Shown one piece after another: positions 42,801 to 52,323 of a DNA stretch of 64,000 nucleotides (position 1 is its first letter; each line of letters begins with the position of its first letter). Origin of the DNA: Paenibacillus sp. FSL R5-0345 (GTDB lineage: Bacteria; Bacillota; Bacilli; Paenibacillales; Paenibacillaceae); the NCBI RefSeq assembly GCF_000758585.1, contig NZ_CP009281.1, positions 3,968,001 to 4,032,000 on the forward strand, given 5' to 3'. A program made the position numbers and the translations under genes. The notes under the pieces are model-generated. The model was not told the origin of the DNA. It ran no database searches and saw nothing but the letters and a program-made list of their open reading frames with translations.

Positions 42801-42921
42801 ATGGAGCGAATAAGAGCGTAAGCTTCGCGTCCATACCCTCATCAAGCAGACGAAGCAGATCCGTACGAGCAACCAAGGTGTGCCGTACATAAGGGATGTG
42901 CATCTTTGTTGCGGTAATCAT
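39847..42921 (-). CDS. MalT/SARP-like ATP-dependent transcriptional regulator
   Basis: A 1024-residue signal-transducing ATPase regulator. The N-terminal NTPase has Walker A APSGYGKTT and a later MVDDYHL Walker-B-like segment, as in MalT-type regulators. A long TPR-rich helical middle follows (to about residue 800). Instead of a LuxR domain, the C-terminus has a winged-helix OmpR/SARP domain (VNIRCFGRLRVETENGSVV, ISRDQILDRLW-like) and a BTAD domain (DEWDRLLAAQAQIDDLKLRD). The ATG at 42919-42921 follows GGAGGG. It stands directly upstream of the SLH-protein gene and is a good candidate to control it. Confidence 0.88.
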   Translation of the reverse strand: MITATKMHIPYVRHTLVARTDLLRLLDEGMDAKLTLLFAPSGYGKTTALSEWAKQSGKLVAWVSLSKQDDDWSTFWNMVIVSIQNHVEDFGLTILPLLVEGSSASSTSMESAMNVLLNELNQLPGELVVMVDDYHLATMPAIQNSMSYLLEHLPNHIHLYIASRNDLPFPTARLFAKGEMRRITIEQLRFRPEEVNDFFRETTELKLSTEQLNMLYDQTEGWICGLRLAAISLKRSGNVTESIRQFSGHQQHISDYLLEEVIRDLPEAMRDFLLQTSVLSQMNYALCEAVTGQTRGQQQLEQLEQLQLFIIPMDDQRNWYRYHHLLSDFLQSMLARTWPELWIQANARAAQWHEHNGFIVEAAEHYLAGRQYEDVARLIEAHLYELLGGKNTVVARWVMQVPEQYVASRPLVELFYLLVMVGVRQFHNIPDRAERLRVRYQALKDHIDADVWRMTMGDIYYLCGTAAYVKKDLLSTADYFIRGDTFALEQSLFIQGGNNKHYSVEEFEDHLGYINDYHGAAQFFIRMIEYWRDRVNHPYTTPMYASYAKVLYEWNRLEEAEDWLNLIMHVDGFAPVSRNRYQLFVAASRIQQAKGNSLEAATLLEQLKLKIDSPDYEIFIRKIEAEQVSLAVRQGDIASAQRWLEHCGMSHSDEATLDQVSEQLVLVRVLAACGQFESALSLAARLYHLLTKEDRLRDRIHILNLQSMMLYGDNQMEPALAKLAEALRLAKPQGFIRSFVDEGSAMAELLSIYVQSYGDKGSGSKDALSYVRLVLQAFHVYDAHPRVNIRCFGRLRVETENGSVVKWRTSKTEELMAFLIYHRGEAVSRDQILDRLWGEVEVDRAGAQFNTTTHYLRKALSQIGIDGIVQHVEGGYRIDISQLYCDLDEWDRLLAAQAQIDDLKLRDYAGELVQLYGEGFMAGTSYEWAEPTRVRLESEYVATLLRLHEREEKKGQYDAAAELLRKALVHDPLNESIHERLIRVLVMADDRISAIKQYEVLRLLLLTEFGIKPKETVRRLLDIN

Positions 42922-43084
42922 CGAAAGCCCTCCATAAGACAAAAAATGAGTAATTAGGAGTAACTTCGACATTCAAGTCGTAAATTCCTGTGCTTTCGGC
43001 TGTAAAACACATGCCCCATAGCCGAATTTGCGTGGGATGACAATTGGGAAGAAGGTTGACTCGTTATTAATGACCGTTATAATT

Positions 43085-43166
43085 CGCCCTACTTGTGATA
43101 CGGTTCACCGCTCTGTCTGTAACGGCAAGTTTTAAGGCCATCCTATGCGGTATGGCCTTAATTTTA
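43085..43166. repeat. Second-family palindromic repeat P1 with terminator
   Basis: CGCCCTACTTGTGATACGGT followed by TCACCG is one copy of a palindromic family; a GGCAAGTT box and a hairpin (AAGGCCATCC...GGTATGGCCTT) follow. It lies downstream of the AraC-type gene at 43184. P5 has the same composite order. Confidence 0.75.
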
Positions 43167-43183
43167 TGAACATAGTCTCTATA

Positions 43184-44056
43184 CTATTTTTTCGTAACCG
43201 GTATCCAAATCTCGCTCCTGAAATTGGGGGAAGATACATCCTTGCCTTCATTCCATAATATCTCCGGTCCCCTTGCTACCTCATAACTTGCGGAAGGGAA
43301 CCATTCCGAATAGATGCGCCCCCAGACATTTTGTAAAGTATCGGGAAACGGTCCGACAGCTTCGAAAACGGCCCAGGTCAATGCGGGAACCTCTAATTTC
43401 GCAAAATTTTCAGGACACTCCTCGGATGTAGCTGCACCTATATAATGGTCAAGCTCTCCCTTCTCCTCCATTCGCCCTTCAGAAAAATTTGTCGATGCTG
43501 AAATCAACCCCTGTGGTTCAACATTAGAGAGCTTTTTCAATTGGTCGATGTCTAGGCTGGTTAAGCCTTTCCACATCGATGCAATTTCTGAACTCACGCC
43601 ATTAAATTGGATAGGCACCTTTTTCGTAATACCTACAATACGGAACGATTCTTTCTCAACGATACGATAATTCATTTCGCTTCCTCCCTGAATAGTTAAT
43701 TGGAAGGTCATTCGAGGATAGGCTTTTAAAGATGGGGCATGAGACCTAACCGAAGAGGGCGGAACCCCATGCAAGACTTGGAAGGCCCTAGAAAAGGCAT
43801 CTGCCGAGCTATAACCGTATTTCACTGCCACGTCCACAATTCTTAAATCACCGGCTTGAAGCTCGAATGCCGCAAGGGTCAGGCGTCTCCGGCGGATGTA
43901 CTCCGATAGCGTAATGCCTGCAAGGAAGGAGAACATTCTTGAAAAATGATAGTCCGAACAACAAGCCAGCCTCGCTGCTTCCTTCAGATCTATGTCTTCA
44001 TCAAGATTCTCTTCAATATAGTGTAAAGCTCTATTCAGATTTGCAAGCCAATCCAT
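43184..44056 (-). CDS. AraC-family regulator with GyrI-like effector domain
   Basis: A 290-residue regulator. Residues 1-105 hold the AraC DNA-binding domain ([60 protein letters not shown]). After a linker a GyrI/SOUL-like ligand domain follows ([20 protein letters not shown] to [20 protein letters not shown]), as in the Rob/SbmC group that senses hydrophobic compounds. GAAGGGAGG precedes the ATG at 44054-44056. It is flanked by second-family repeats P1 and P2, and a dead paralogue with the same flanks lies at 56691-57545. Confidence 0.9.
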   Translation of the reverse strand: MDWLANLNRALHYIEENLDEDIDLKEAARLACCSDYHFSRMFSFLAGITLSEYIRRRRLTLAAFELQAGDLRIVDVAVKYGYSSADAFSRAFQVLHGVPPSSVRSHAPSLKAYPRMTFQLTIQGGSEMNYRIVEKESFRIVGITKKVPIQFNGVSSEIASMWKGLTSLDIDQLKKLSNVEPQGLISASTNFSEGRMEEKGELDHYIGAATSEECPENFAKLEVPALTWAVFEAVGPFPDTLQNVWGRIYSEWFPSASYEVARGPEILWNEGKDVSSPNFRSEIWIPVTKK

Positions 44057-44425
44057 TCAAATGACCTCCCTTCAGGTACAGAATAACAAGATTCGGAAGT
44101 ACCCATCCGACATCTCATGCACAGTTTTGTTGGGTTACCCAAAAGAAACTTGCCGTTACTTATGATACGGCTCACCGTAACATCTATAGAGCGAAATACA
44201 GGTAATTCTCATACCTATACCGTTTACAATTCCACTTTCTGTAAGTTGCCTAATAGCATCACTAGCATATGATCCTTCAATATCAGAATAACTGACTGTT
44301 ATATCCTGTTGAAACAGTCACTCATAAGTATATTTCTTCTTGATTGATAGGCATTTTGCTCTCAATCCACCAAGTTACTAAACTAAGCACGGCTCCGATG
44401 TACGCCTCTATTTTAATTTGCTGTA
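44057..44425. other. Gap holding repeat P2
   Basis: Apart from P2 (44147-44196) nothing recognisable is present. The diguanylate cyclase gene ends at the right side of the gap. Confidence 0.5.
44147..44196. repeat. Second-family palindromic repeat P2
   Basis: AACTTGCCGTTACTTATGAT followed by ACGGCTCACCGTAACATC and TATAGAGCG. ACGG and CCGT form the centre of an imperfect palindrome. It lies upstream of the AraC-type gene. Confidence 0.75.
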
Positions 44426-45991
44426 CTATTCCACATATTCGTACTTTTCAATAAAAACCCGCACTTGATTTCGACCAGCTCTTTTGGCAGCATAAAGTGC
44501 TTCATCAGCTTTATGAAGAAGTTGATGGATTGTTTCCTCCACAGCTCCTGTCGTTACGGATACCCCAAAACTAGAGGTAATCGTTACCAATTTGTCATTT
44601 TCAACTAGAGGCTTCTGTTCAATGCAAAATCTAAGGTAATTAGCGAAGTTTTCCCCTTCCGATAGTGTATAACCAGGTAAAGCGAGTACAAATTCTTCAC
44701 CACCATATCTAGCAAATAGTATATGTTCTCCCATCTCAGCCTTACATATTTGAGCCACATGTACTAGTATTTGATCTCCGGTTTGATGCCCATAAGTGTC
44801 GTTCACTTTTTTGAAAAAATCAATATCAAATAGAATAATCACAAAGGATGATAATTCACCCTTTGCTTTCATTAAGCTTTGCTCACTTTTCTGGAAAAAG
44901 GCACGACGATTGTATATTTGTGTAAGATCATCATAATAGGCTTGATGCTCTAACTTTTGTTGTAATGTATGTAGCTCTGTTATATCCGTAAATATAATTA
45001 GTAAGCCAGAGTTATTATTAGATTGTTGAAGCATAGAAATACGTAGCTGATATATATAATTACCTTGATGAATCGTAACATTCAATTTATCTGAGATCGT
45101 ATCTAATTGAACAGGGAATGATTGATCCGTTAGCATATACCAAACTTGATCAAATGGCTGCCCTAACGTTGATCGATCCAATTCACTAAACATATTTTTA
45201 CAAGCTTGATTATATTCGATTAATTGATAGGTATCATTAAGCACAATGACACCATCGTTCATACTATTAAAGATCGTTTCCTTCGCAATTGGCATTATTG
45301 ATAACATTCGAGAGGAGGTAATAGACCAAAGGTACAAAACAGAAGAAAACCAAATAACCATGGGTACAGGATCGATACCATCGGGTGTCACTCCTATGAA
45401 TAATAAAAATGCAGTCACTATTGGAAGCAATTGACCGCAGATGAGGGCAAATAATTGAGATCGATATACACTAACGGTTTCCTTCCAGCGTGAAAGCAGC
45501 AATAAGAGCGCAGCTAACATACAACTGAAAATGTAAATATTATGTACGGCAAACCATGCCCCATACTCAATCTCACTATATGGAGCCCCAAGCACCGAAT
45601 GGATATCATATATTCTATAGTAAAAATGATGGGATTCATTAGTTACATTGATGAGAAAAGTAATACAAGGCATTGTAAGTAGAGCGATTATTCTTTTTCT
45701 CGTTATTTTATAACCCAAATATTGCATGACAAACATTAATCCTAACGGAGGGAAAAATGGCATCCCTGCATACTGTACAATATTCCAAAATCTAAGCTGT
45801 TCTAACGAAGTCGATGTTAAGCTAAAGGCATAACCAAAGCAATAAATCATTGAAGTTAATGTATTCCACATGAACAAATTAGCGATATTTGTATAATAAT
45901 GTCTCCTCCAATAAGTAAAGACAAGTATAGACAAATTCAGAACAGCCGAAGTACAAACTAATGTTATATATGCTGCTATCTTCGAATCCAA
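44426..45991 (-). CDS. Membrane-bound PAS-GGDEF diguanylate cyclase
   Basis: A 521-residue protein. The first ~220 residues form about seven transmembrane helices of the type found at the N-terminus of Paenibacillus histidine kinases. A PAS-like domain follows (IFNSMNDGVIVLNDTYQLIE, LLIIFTDITELHTLQQ), then a GGDEF domain with DDLTQIYNRRAFFQ and the active-site ARYGGEEFVLALPG. It should make c-di-GMP. No RxxD inhibitory site is visible before GGEEF (the sequence reads EMGEHILFARY). The TTG start at 45989-45991 is weakly supported. Confidence 0.9.
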   Translation of the reverse strand: MDSKIAAYITLVCTSAVLNLSILVFTYWRRHYYTNIANLFMWNTLTSMIYCFGYAFSLTSTSLEQLRFWNIVQYAGMPFFPPLGLMFVMQYLGYKITRKRIIALLTMPCITFLINVTNESHHFYYRIYDIHSVLGAPYSEIEYGAWFAVHNIYIFSCMLAALLLLLSRWKETVSVYRSQLFALICGQLLPIVTAFLLFIGVTPDGIDPVPMVIWFSSVLYLWSITSSRMLSIMPIAKETIFNSMNDGVIVLNDTYQLIEYNQACKNMFSELDRSTLGQPFDQVWYMLTDQSFPVQLDTISDKLNVTIHQGNYIYQLRISMLQQSNNNSGLLIIFTDITELHTLQQKLEHQAYYDDLTQIYNRRAFFQKSEQSLMKAKGELSSFVIILFDIDFFKKVNDTYGHQTGDQILVHVAQICKAEMGEHILFARYGGEEFVLALPGYTLSEGENFANYLRFCIEQKPLVENDKLVTITSSFGVSVTTGAVEETIHQLLHKADEALYAAKRAGRNQVRVFIEKYEYVE

Positions 45992-46406
45992 TAGGTATAC
46001 CCACTTTCATACAATACATATATATTTACGTTAACACGATTAATATAAGATGTTGATTTGTTCCTTGAACCATTACAGGATTCCGTCCACATCACTATTA
46101 TGTCTGTACTACTCACATCGTATTGATTATTGCTTCATGAAATAGATTGTTTTTAACTTAGCATGACACTCATGACAGTAGCAACACATTTATCCAATCA
46201 GTAATGCTATGATTACTATTTCGTCTATACCGATCACCAAATAGTTAGTACAACATTACGTAATTCATCACTTCTATTGCATTGCAAACAAGTACCCATC
46301 GATTGGATGGGTACTTGTTTTTATTTCTAATTATAAAGGCTTCCCCGTGTACGACATAAGTTCAACTAATCCAATCCATTTAGAATTTTGTAAGGCGCTT
46401 GCAGAT
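45992..46406. other. Gap with a bidirectional terminator
   Basis: A hairpin (ACAAGTACCCATC and GATGGGTACTTGT, 46294-46324) serves the end of the GH43 operon and possibly the opposite direction. No gene is seen. Confidence 0.6.
46294..46324. terminator. Terminator of the GH43 operon
   Basis: The 13-bp arms ACAAGTACCCATC and GATGGGTACTTGT have T-rich flanks on the plus strand and A/T flanks on the minus strand. It lies about 85 bases after the GH43 stop. Confidence 0.75.
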
Positions 46407-47396
46407 CTATTCGTATTGTACAGAACGTGCAAGTGCCGCAACAGAGCCGCGAAAATCAGGTCTACCGTCCTCCGTCCACAACAGCTCCGCTACAAATGTA
46501 TGGCGATTCGGATCGTATAGCGGATCTCCTACAATATGCTTATACGTTCTTGCGTGGAACACAAACAGCGTCTTCTCGCCAGTCTCTGACACCGTGAAAC
46601 TATTATGACCAGGACCATACATCGAGATGCTCTCATCAGTCGTGAGAACCGGTACTTTCGACTTGCGCCATGAGGCAGCATCGAGCAAATCCGAGTCCGC
46701 ATCGGCTTCAAGCAAGCCCATGCAATAATTGAAATCAGTAGCGCTAGCAGAGTAAGTGAGGAATACCCGATTATCTTTGCGAACAAATGCCGCGCCTTCG
46801 TTCACTTTATACCCGATGATCTCCCAGTCATATTCGGGCATCGTAATCATCGTTTGCGCCCCAATCAACGTCCACGGATTGCTCATTTTAGATATGTAGA
46901 GATTAGAGTTGCCTTCGATTTCCGGATCCTTTTGTGCCCATACGTAATAGAGGCTACCATTGTGCTCAAAGGTAGTGGCATCGAGGGAGAAGCTTTCCCA
47001 CGCGGTACGAACCTGTCCTCTTTCCGTCCAGCTGCCTTCGAGCGGATTTGCATTTTCATTCTCCAGTACATACATCCGATGGTCGAACAAGCCTTCTGTC
47101 GTTTCCGACGTATGCGCGGCAGCGAAATATACGTACCATTTTCCATCAATAAAATGCAGCTCTGGCGCCCAAATATTGGCGCTAAGAATGCCAGTCTCTC
47201 TCTTTCTCCAGATCACTATAGGAGCTGATGTAATAAGCCCTTCAAGGTCCTGTGCCCTACGGATTTCAATCCGATTATACTCTGGAACCGAGGCCACGAA
47301 ATAATAATAACCATCTGAATGTCGGCATATAAAAGGATCAGCTCGTTGCTCGATCAATGGTTTAATGACGCGTAACTCCTCTTGTTGGACTCCCAT
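46407..47396 (-). CDS. Glycoside hydrolase family 43 enzyme
   Basis: A 329-residue five-bladed beta-propeller enzyme of the GH43 type (arabinofuranosidase/xylosidase). The general base is in EQRADPFICR (D20), the pKa-modulating aspartate is probably in FSLDATTF, and the general acid glutamate in YKVNEGAAFV. IWAPELHFIDGKWYVYFAA and MYGPGHNSF are typical blade elements. There is no signal peptide, so it acts on imported oligosaccharides. AGGTGA precedes the ATG at 47394-47396. It is the last gene of the uptake operon, 29 bases behind the permease. Confidence 0.9.
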   Translation of the reverse strand: MGVQQEELRVIKPLIEQRADPFICRHSDGYYYFVASVPEYNRIEIRRAQDLEGLITSAPIVIWRKRETGILSANIWAPELHFIDGKWYVYFAAAHTSETTEGLFDHRMYVLENENANPLEGSWTERGQVRTAWESFSLDATTFEHNGSLYYVWAQKDPEIEGNSNLYISKMSNPWTLIGAQTMITMPEYDWEIIGYKVNEGAAFVRKDNRVFLTYSASATDFNYCMGLLEADADSDLLDAASWRKSKVPVLTTDESISMYGPGHNSFTVSETGEKTLFVFHARTYKHIVGDPLYDPNRHTFVAELLWTEDGRPDFRGSVAALARSVQYE

Positions 47397-47425
47397 CTTA
47401 TCACCTATTTCATAAGTAATAGATA

Positions 47426-48274
47426 CTAACCTTTAACAGCACCCGCAGTCATACCATCAATGAAATATTTCTGGAAAGCGATAAACAATATGAAGATTGG
47501 AATGATGGAGAAGAAGGAGCCCACGATCAGAAGGTCATAGTTATTCCCATAAGGAGTTAACAATGTTTTTAACCCGATTGGCAGTGTATATTTATTTTGA
47601 TCTCCCAACACCATGAATGGCCACAATAGATTATTCCAGCTATTCATACCATTCAGAATGGCCATTGCCGCAAAGGAAGGCTTCATAATCGGCATAATCA
47701 CTCTGAAATATATCGCATATTCGTTTGCTCCATCAACTCGCCCAGATTGAATAATTTCTTTGGGTATGCTTCTGAGATATTGCCTAAAGAAGAATATCGT
47801 CCCGGCATTAGCTATACCCGGCATAATGATTGCCGAATAGCTATTCACCATTTGCAAATCATTTATTAAGCTGTACAAAGGAACCAGCAATATTTCAAAT
47901 GGCACCATCATAATGAGCAACACACATACAAAGAGGAAGTTCTTACCTTTGAAATCATACGCTGCAAAACCATATGCAACAAAAGCGCTTACAAACAGTG
48001 TTAAAGCAACCTGAATGATTGTTAACGTCATACTGTTCCAAAACCATACAAAATAATCATGTTGTCCAGTAAATAAATAGATAAAATTATCAAAACTCAT
48101 TATTTCAAAATTCAAACTTAAGTTAAGACCATATCTTATTAAAGCTTCACCTGGTTTAAAGGAAGAGAGGGCCACTGCATAGAATGGAACCATAATTATA
48201 ACGAATAGTATAATAAAGGTACTAATTATGACTATTCTAGCAATTAAGTTGTTCTTCATCTGACTAGTGTCCAT
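47426..48274 (-). CDS. Carbohydrate ABC transporter permease (MalG type)
   Basis: A 282-residue inner-membrane permease with about six helices and the EAA loop IIQSGRVDGANEYAIYFRVI near the C-terminal third, which contacts the ATPase. The ATG at 48272-48274 follows AGGAGGAGG, which overlaps the end of the preceding permease gene. The ATPase is not encoded here; such systems usually share an MsmX-type ATPase. Confidence 0.93.
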   Translation of the reverse strand: MDTSQMKNNLIARIVIISTFIILFVIIMVPFYAVALSSFKPGEALIRYGLNLSLNFEIMSFDNFIYLFTGQHDYFVWFWNSMTLTIIQVALTLFVSAFVAYGFAAYDFKGKNFLFVCVLLIMMVPFEILLVPLYSLINDLQMVNSYSAIIMPGIANAGTIFFFRQYLRSIPKEIIQSGRVDGANEYAIYFRVIMPIMKPSFAAMAILNGMNSWNNLLWPFMVLGDQNKYTLPIGLKTLLTPYGNNYDLLIVGSFFSIIPIFILFIAFQKYFIDGMTAGAVKG

Positions 48275-48275
48275 T

Positions 48276-49172
48276 TTAATCCTCCTCCTTTTTGAACATT
48301 CCACTTAGTTTCAGCTGCGTTAAATTGATAATCATAGCAATGACTAATAGAACGATACCAACTGCAGCAGCGTAACCGAGCTTATTCTTCTCAATCCCTT
48401 GTCTATACAGATATCCGACTATAGTTAGGCCAATATTTTTCGGTGAATTGTTACCGTTAAACATCATTAAGCTCTCGGTAAACATTGCCAAACCTGCATA
48501 AACACTAATTGTCGTAACATATATCGTGGTCGGCTTCAATAATGGCATTGTAATCGATCTGAACTTCTGCCAAGCAGATGCCCCGTCAATTGAAGCAGCC
48601 TCATAATAATCATTGTCAATGTTTTTCAAACCAGATAGATAGTACAGCATATTAACACCTGTCCATCGCCAACATGCAAGAATTAATAGTGCAGCCATAC
48701 TCCATTCTGCATCTTTCAAGAATTTAGTAGGCTCTACACCAAATAGACCTAGAAAACTGTTCATTAATGAACCATCCATTTCGCCGAATGTTAGGCGAAA
48801 AATAGTACCCGCCACTGCGACAGATGTCAATGCAGGAAGAAAGAACGAAGATTTAAAAAACTCCCTCCCCAGCATTAACTTACTGTTTATCATAACTGCA
48901 AATAACATTGGGAAAGGGATTAACAGCACTAAGGTTCCTAGCATGTATACAACGCTATTTTTAATAGCCGTCAAAAACACTTTATCTGTGAATAACTTCG
49001 AATAATTCGCTTCACCAACCCATTTTGGATCCTGTCCCAACATCCTATCTTGAAAACTCATTACAAATGAATTTACAAGTGGATAAGACCAGAATATCAA
49101 GAATATGATTATGAATGGCAACACAAATACATAAGGTGCAACCTTTTGAGAGTATACAAATTTCTTTATCAT
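48276..49172 (-). CDS. Carbohydrate ABC transporter permease (MalF/UgpA type)
   Basis: A 298-residue permease with about six membrane helices. The EAA loop reads YYEAASIDGASAWQKFRSIT. It pairs with the next permease to form the membrane channel. AAGGGAGA precedes the ATG at 49170-49172. Its stop is one base from the next start, so translation is coupled. Confidence 0.93.
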   Translation of the reverse strand: MIKKFVYSQKVAPYVFVLPFIIIFLIFWSYPLVNSFVMSFQDRMLGQDPKWVGEANYSKLFTDKVFLTAIKNSVVYMLGTLVLLIPFPMLFAVMINSKLMLGREFFKSSFFLPALTSVAVAGTIFRLTFGEMDGSLMNSFLGLFGVEPTKFLKDAEWSMAALLILACWRWTGVNMLYYLSGLKNIDNDYYEAASIDGASAWQKFRSITMPLLKPTTIYVTTISVYAGLAMFTESLMMFNGNNSPKNIGLTIVGYLYRQGIEKNKLGYAAAVGIVLLVIAMIINLTQLKLSGMFKKEED

Positions 49173-49257
49173 AATCCCACTCTCCCTTGACTATGACTAA
49201 ACCTGCCGAGCACCATTCTTGCCGACAGGCTTAATCATAACCATTTACTTATTATTT

Positions 49258-50595
49258 TTATTTCAATTCTTGTTCAATTGCTGCCTGTGCTTCATCGAGA
49301 GCTTCCTTCACGTCTTGGCCATCTTCAAAGATCGCATTCAGAGTAACCGTATTGAGCACATTGCCGATCGTCGGTGAAGCTTTTACGGATTTGATAGCTC
49401 TAATTTCGTCTTTGATTTCATTCAAAGTATCAAATGCATTTGTTTTAAAATACTGGACGTATTCGTTATCTGGGTTTTTCGTTACAGCCTCATCTTTCCA
49501 TACTTCCATATTGATTGGGTCAAATCCAAGTGTATTCCAGATTTCAGTAGTAGCTTCTTTCGAAAGCTTAGCAAAAGCTACAAACTCTTTTGCCAACTGA
49601 ACGTCTTTACCAGTCTTAGTAACAACTGTGCCAGTACCGCCTAAGCCAACGGAACGAGGATTACCTTCTTCGAATACAGGCAATGGAGCAATTGCATACT
49701 TACCTTTAAGGTCCTTCATTTCGTTTACAAAGCGGGACATGTACCACTCAGGCATCAATGCGCTTGCGTAGTTGCCTTTGTTGTATTCGCCTTTTGCTTC
49801 TTCTGTGTCGGGTTGTCCGCCTGGGATCGTATGAATAACATTATTCTTCTGCAGGTCGACTAACATTTCAAAAGCTTTAATCATCTCAGGTGAGTTAACT
49901 TTTGGATTGCCATTTTCATCTGTAAAATCAGCGTTTTGCTGAGCAAGTAACAGCGAGGCTTGCCAAGTAGCGGATGTATCAGCAGTACCTAAGTACTTAC
50001 CAGTCTTTTCATAAACCTTGATACCTGCTTGTTTGTAATCTTCCCAAGTTTTGATTGTCTTGTAGTCAACACCTGCTTGTTCGAGAATTTCCGTGTTGTA
50101 GAAAGCAAGCGTAGCACCTACGTGATAATCAAAGCCATAAACCTGGTCAGCTTTGGTGTAAATATCGACACGTGAAGGAACGACAACGTCTTTGTATGGT
50201 GCAAATACATCATTCAAAGATTCCAGTGGAACGTTGTCCCCTTCCAAGAATTTAGGGAATTGACCAAGCTCGATATCCGCAATATCAGGAGCACCTTTTC
50301 CGCTTGTAACTGCCAATAAGAGCTTGTTGTGCATATCATCGTAAGGCATAACCGTTACATTCAACTTAATCTGTTTGTCTGGATTCTGTTGGTTCCATAA
50401 CCCCAGCATTTTATCCAAATGCTTGCCATGCAAATCTACGAATGTCCAAAATGACATTTCTGTTGCATTCTCACCGGCATCAGCGCCTAACTGCTGTGTT
50501 TCCGTTGATGAACTGGAAGACTTACTACATGCCGACAAAACTAGTGACATCATAAGGACTGTAACGATGGAGATTAATGTAATGCGTTTTTTCAT
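49258..50595 (-). CDS. Extracellular sugar-binding lipoprotein
   Basis: A 445-residue solute-binding lipoprotein. The signal peptide MKKRITLISIVTVLMMSLVL ends in the lipobox LSAC (C23), followed by a serine-rich linker. The mature part has the usual two-lobe features (MSFWTFVDLHGKHLDKMLGL, VDYKTIKTWEDYKQAGIKVY, VGLGGTGTVVTKTGKDVQLA). It delivers an oligosaccharide, probably arabinose- or xylose-containing given the GH43 partner, to the permeases. The ATG at 50593-50595 follows AGAGG. First gene of the operon. Confidence 0.93.
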   Translation of the reverse strand: MKKRITLISIVTVLMMSLVLSACSKSSSSSTETQQLGADAGENATEMSFWTFVDLHGKHLDKMLGLWNQQNPDKQIKLNVTVMPYDDMHNKLLLAVTSGKGAPDIADIELGQFPKFLEGDNVPLESLNDVFAPYKDVVVPSRVDIYTKADQVYGFDYHVGATLAFYNTEILEQAGVDYKTIKTWEDYKQAGIKVYEKTGKYLGTADTSATWQASLLLAQQNADFTDENGNPKVNSPEMIKAFEMLVDLQKNNVIHTIPGGQPDTEEAKGEYNKGNYASALMPEWYMSRFVNEMKDLKGKYAIAPLPVFEEGNPRSVGLGGTGTVVTKTGKDVQLAKEFVAFAKLSKEATTEIWNTLGFDPINMEVWKDEAVTKNPDNEYVQYFKTNAFDTLNEIKDEIRAIKSVKASPTIGNVLNTVTLNAIFEDGQDVKEALDEAQAAIEQELK

Positions 50596-50756
50596 TTGTT
50601 CGTCATCCTCTCTTTTTTTGTTACTCATTTGAGATGCTGGGTGACTGGTCACTTCTGTTAATTTAAGCGGTTTCAATACGTCTCGTTACCAACCTTCTTA
50701 ACATGATTCTAACCTTTCAATGAAAAGACCCCTTCGTAAAAATTTCCTAATTCTGT

Positions 50757-50774
50757 ATTGTAAGCGCTTTATAA
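50757..50774. promoter_or_regulatory. cre-like catabolite-control site
   Basis: ATTGTAAGCGCTTTATAA resembles a CcpA cre box (TGNAARCGNWWWCA type) with a symmetrical AAGCGCTT centre. It lies between the binding-protein gene and its regulator, as expected for a sugar operon. Confidence 0.6.
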
Positions 50775-50784
50775 ATTGCATTAT

Positions 50785-50803
50785 AATATATACGTAATAT
50801 ATT
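50785..50803. promoter_or_regulatory. Candidate AraR-type operator
   Basis: AATATATACGTAATATATT is a near-palindrome centred on TACGTA, the centre of known AraR boxes. The adjacent regulator is of the AraR architecture, so it is a reasonable target. Confidence 0.45.
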
Positions 50804-50857
50804 TTATATAACCAATTGATTATAAAATTCATTAAATTTTAAGGGAGATGTACTTAT

Positions 50858-51907
50858 TTGAAAAAGTTGGTGCTCTACAAGCAAATTCAAGAAGATATTG
50901 TACAGAAAATTAAATCTGGGCAGCTCCGGCCAACGGACCGCGTCCCTTCTGAACAAGAATTAATGGACGAATTCAAAGTAAGTAAAATAACCGTCAAAAA
51001 CGCCTTAACCCAGCTAGCTGATGAAGGATTAATTATACGCGTACAAGGCAAAGGCACATTCGTCTCTTCTAGCATTGATTCTCCATTATCTCCACACAGC
51101 GCGTCGTCCTTGCCGCTCATCGGCTTCATTATTCCGACGATGGTAACCCGTGTCATTCAGAAGCTCGTAGACTACACGGAACAATTCCTGTCTGAAGCTG
51201 GCCTCAGCATGGTACTAAGCATCACGCGAGAGTCCTCCTCTATCGAATCGAACGCCATTCGTACACTAACGGGGCTCGGTGTGAAGGGACTGATCGTTTT
51301 TCCAACAGAAGATGAGAAGTACAACGAATCACTACTGCGTCTGTCGCTCGATAAATTCCCATGTGTGTTCATCGACCGCTACCTGCGCAACATTGAGACA
51401 TACACGATTACATCAGACAATTACGGCGGTGCGTATAAGGCTGTCTCTCATTTGCTATCCAAGGGTCATCATCAGATTGCGCTCATCTCACCTGAGAATG
51501 CCAATACAGCCATCGAGGATCGCACGCTCGGCTTCGAGAAGGCGTACACAGATCGAGGTATATCAATCGACAAGAGCTTGTGGTGTCACATCCCTCTCGA
51601 CATTCTACGCGGTAAGCAAGCATTGGACTATGTAAGCGACTTCTTGCAGGGGCATAGTGGAATTTCGGCGGCTTTCTCCTTAACCGAAGAAACCGCACGC
51701 CTTACATCGGCTGCTATCAGCCGTCTGAACAATCACTCAAATATCGATTTGCTATCTTTCGATAATCCACATCTTTCATTCGTAGCTTATGTACAGCAGG
51801 ATGAACAGGAAATGGCACGAACAGCCGTAAAGCTGTTACTTGAACAGATAGAGAATATTTATTCACCTAAGAACGCCGTCATTCCCGTGCAGCTCATCTT
51901 CCCCTAA
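50858..51907 (+). CDS. GntR-type regulator with LacI sensor domain (AraR-like)
   Basis: A 349-residue regulator. The GntR winged helix occupies residues 1-70 (YKQIQEDIVQKIKSGQLRPT, RVPSEQELMDEFKVSKITVK, GLIIRVQGKGTFV). A periplasmic-binding-protein-like sensor follows (LIGFIIPTMVTRVIQ, ITSDNYGGAYKAVSHLLSKG, FSLTEETARLTSAAISRL). This is the AraR arrangement, which binds L-arabinose; the ligand here is inferred. The TTG start follows GGGAG. It is divergent from the uptake operon, which it probably represses. Confidence 0.9.
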   Translation: MKKLVLYKQIQEDIVQKIKSGQLRPTDRVPSEQELMDEFKVSKITVKNALTQLADEGLIIRVQGKGTFVSSSIDSPLSPHSASSLPLIGFIIPTMVTRVIQKLVDYTEQFLSEAGLSMVLSITRESSSIESNAIRTLTGLGVKGLIVFPTEDEKYNESLLRLSLDKFPCVFIDRYLRNIETYTITSDNYGGAYKAVSHLLSKGHHQIALISPENANTAIEDRTLGFEKAYTDRGISIDKSLWCHIPLDILRGKQALDYVSDFLQGHSGISAAFSLTEETARLTSAAISRLNNHSNIDLLSFDNPHLSFVAYVQQDEQEMARTAVKLLLEQIENIYSPKNAVIPVQLIFP

Positions 51908-52323
51908 CTATTTCATTGGACTTTATCGACACTCTAGGAGCACCTTCAGTAGAAGTTGTCTTCTTTTGCGTTCCAGCGCATAGAGTATAACAATATATCA
52001 TTAAGGTGCTAGCGGCCAAAATGGGAGATTCGCTCCACTTTGTTACGAAAACCGCTGATTCATACGGATGGAACCGATCTTCGGGTCGGGGAGTGAGTGT
52101 CAAGGAATCTCAGAGCATGACGATCATGAAGGAATATTCAAATGTCTCCAGGAACTCAATGAGGAAATGAATATGAAAATGTTTATATGAGCAAATAATT
52201 TTCTAGGCGCTGGATGGAGTAAGATTGAGTAGGGATGACATGCCGAGTGTACCGACTTGTACATCGACCGAGCCCCACCATAGTAGATTGTAAGATATTC
52301 ATACTGATTTGAGAGCATATTTT
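51908..52323. other. Gap with short unexplained frames
   Basis: No gene is supportable. A plus-strand frame near 52020-52168 (MGDSLHFVTKTADSYGWNRS...) looks protein-like but is short, has no ribosome-binding site and is unrecognised; it could be a gene remnant. Confidence 0.4.
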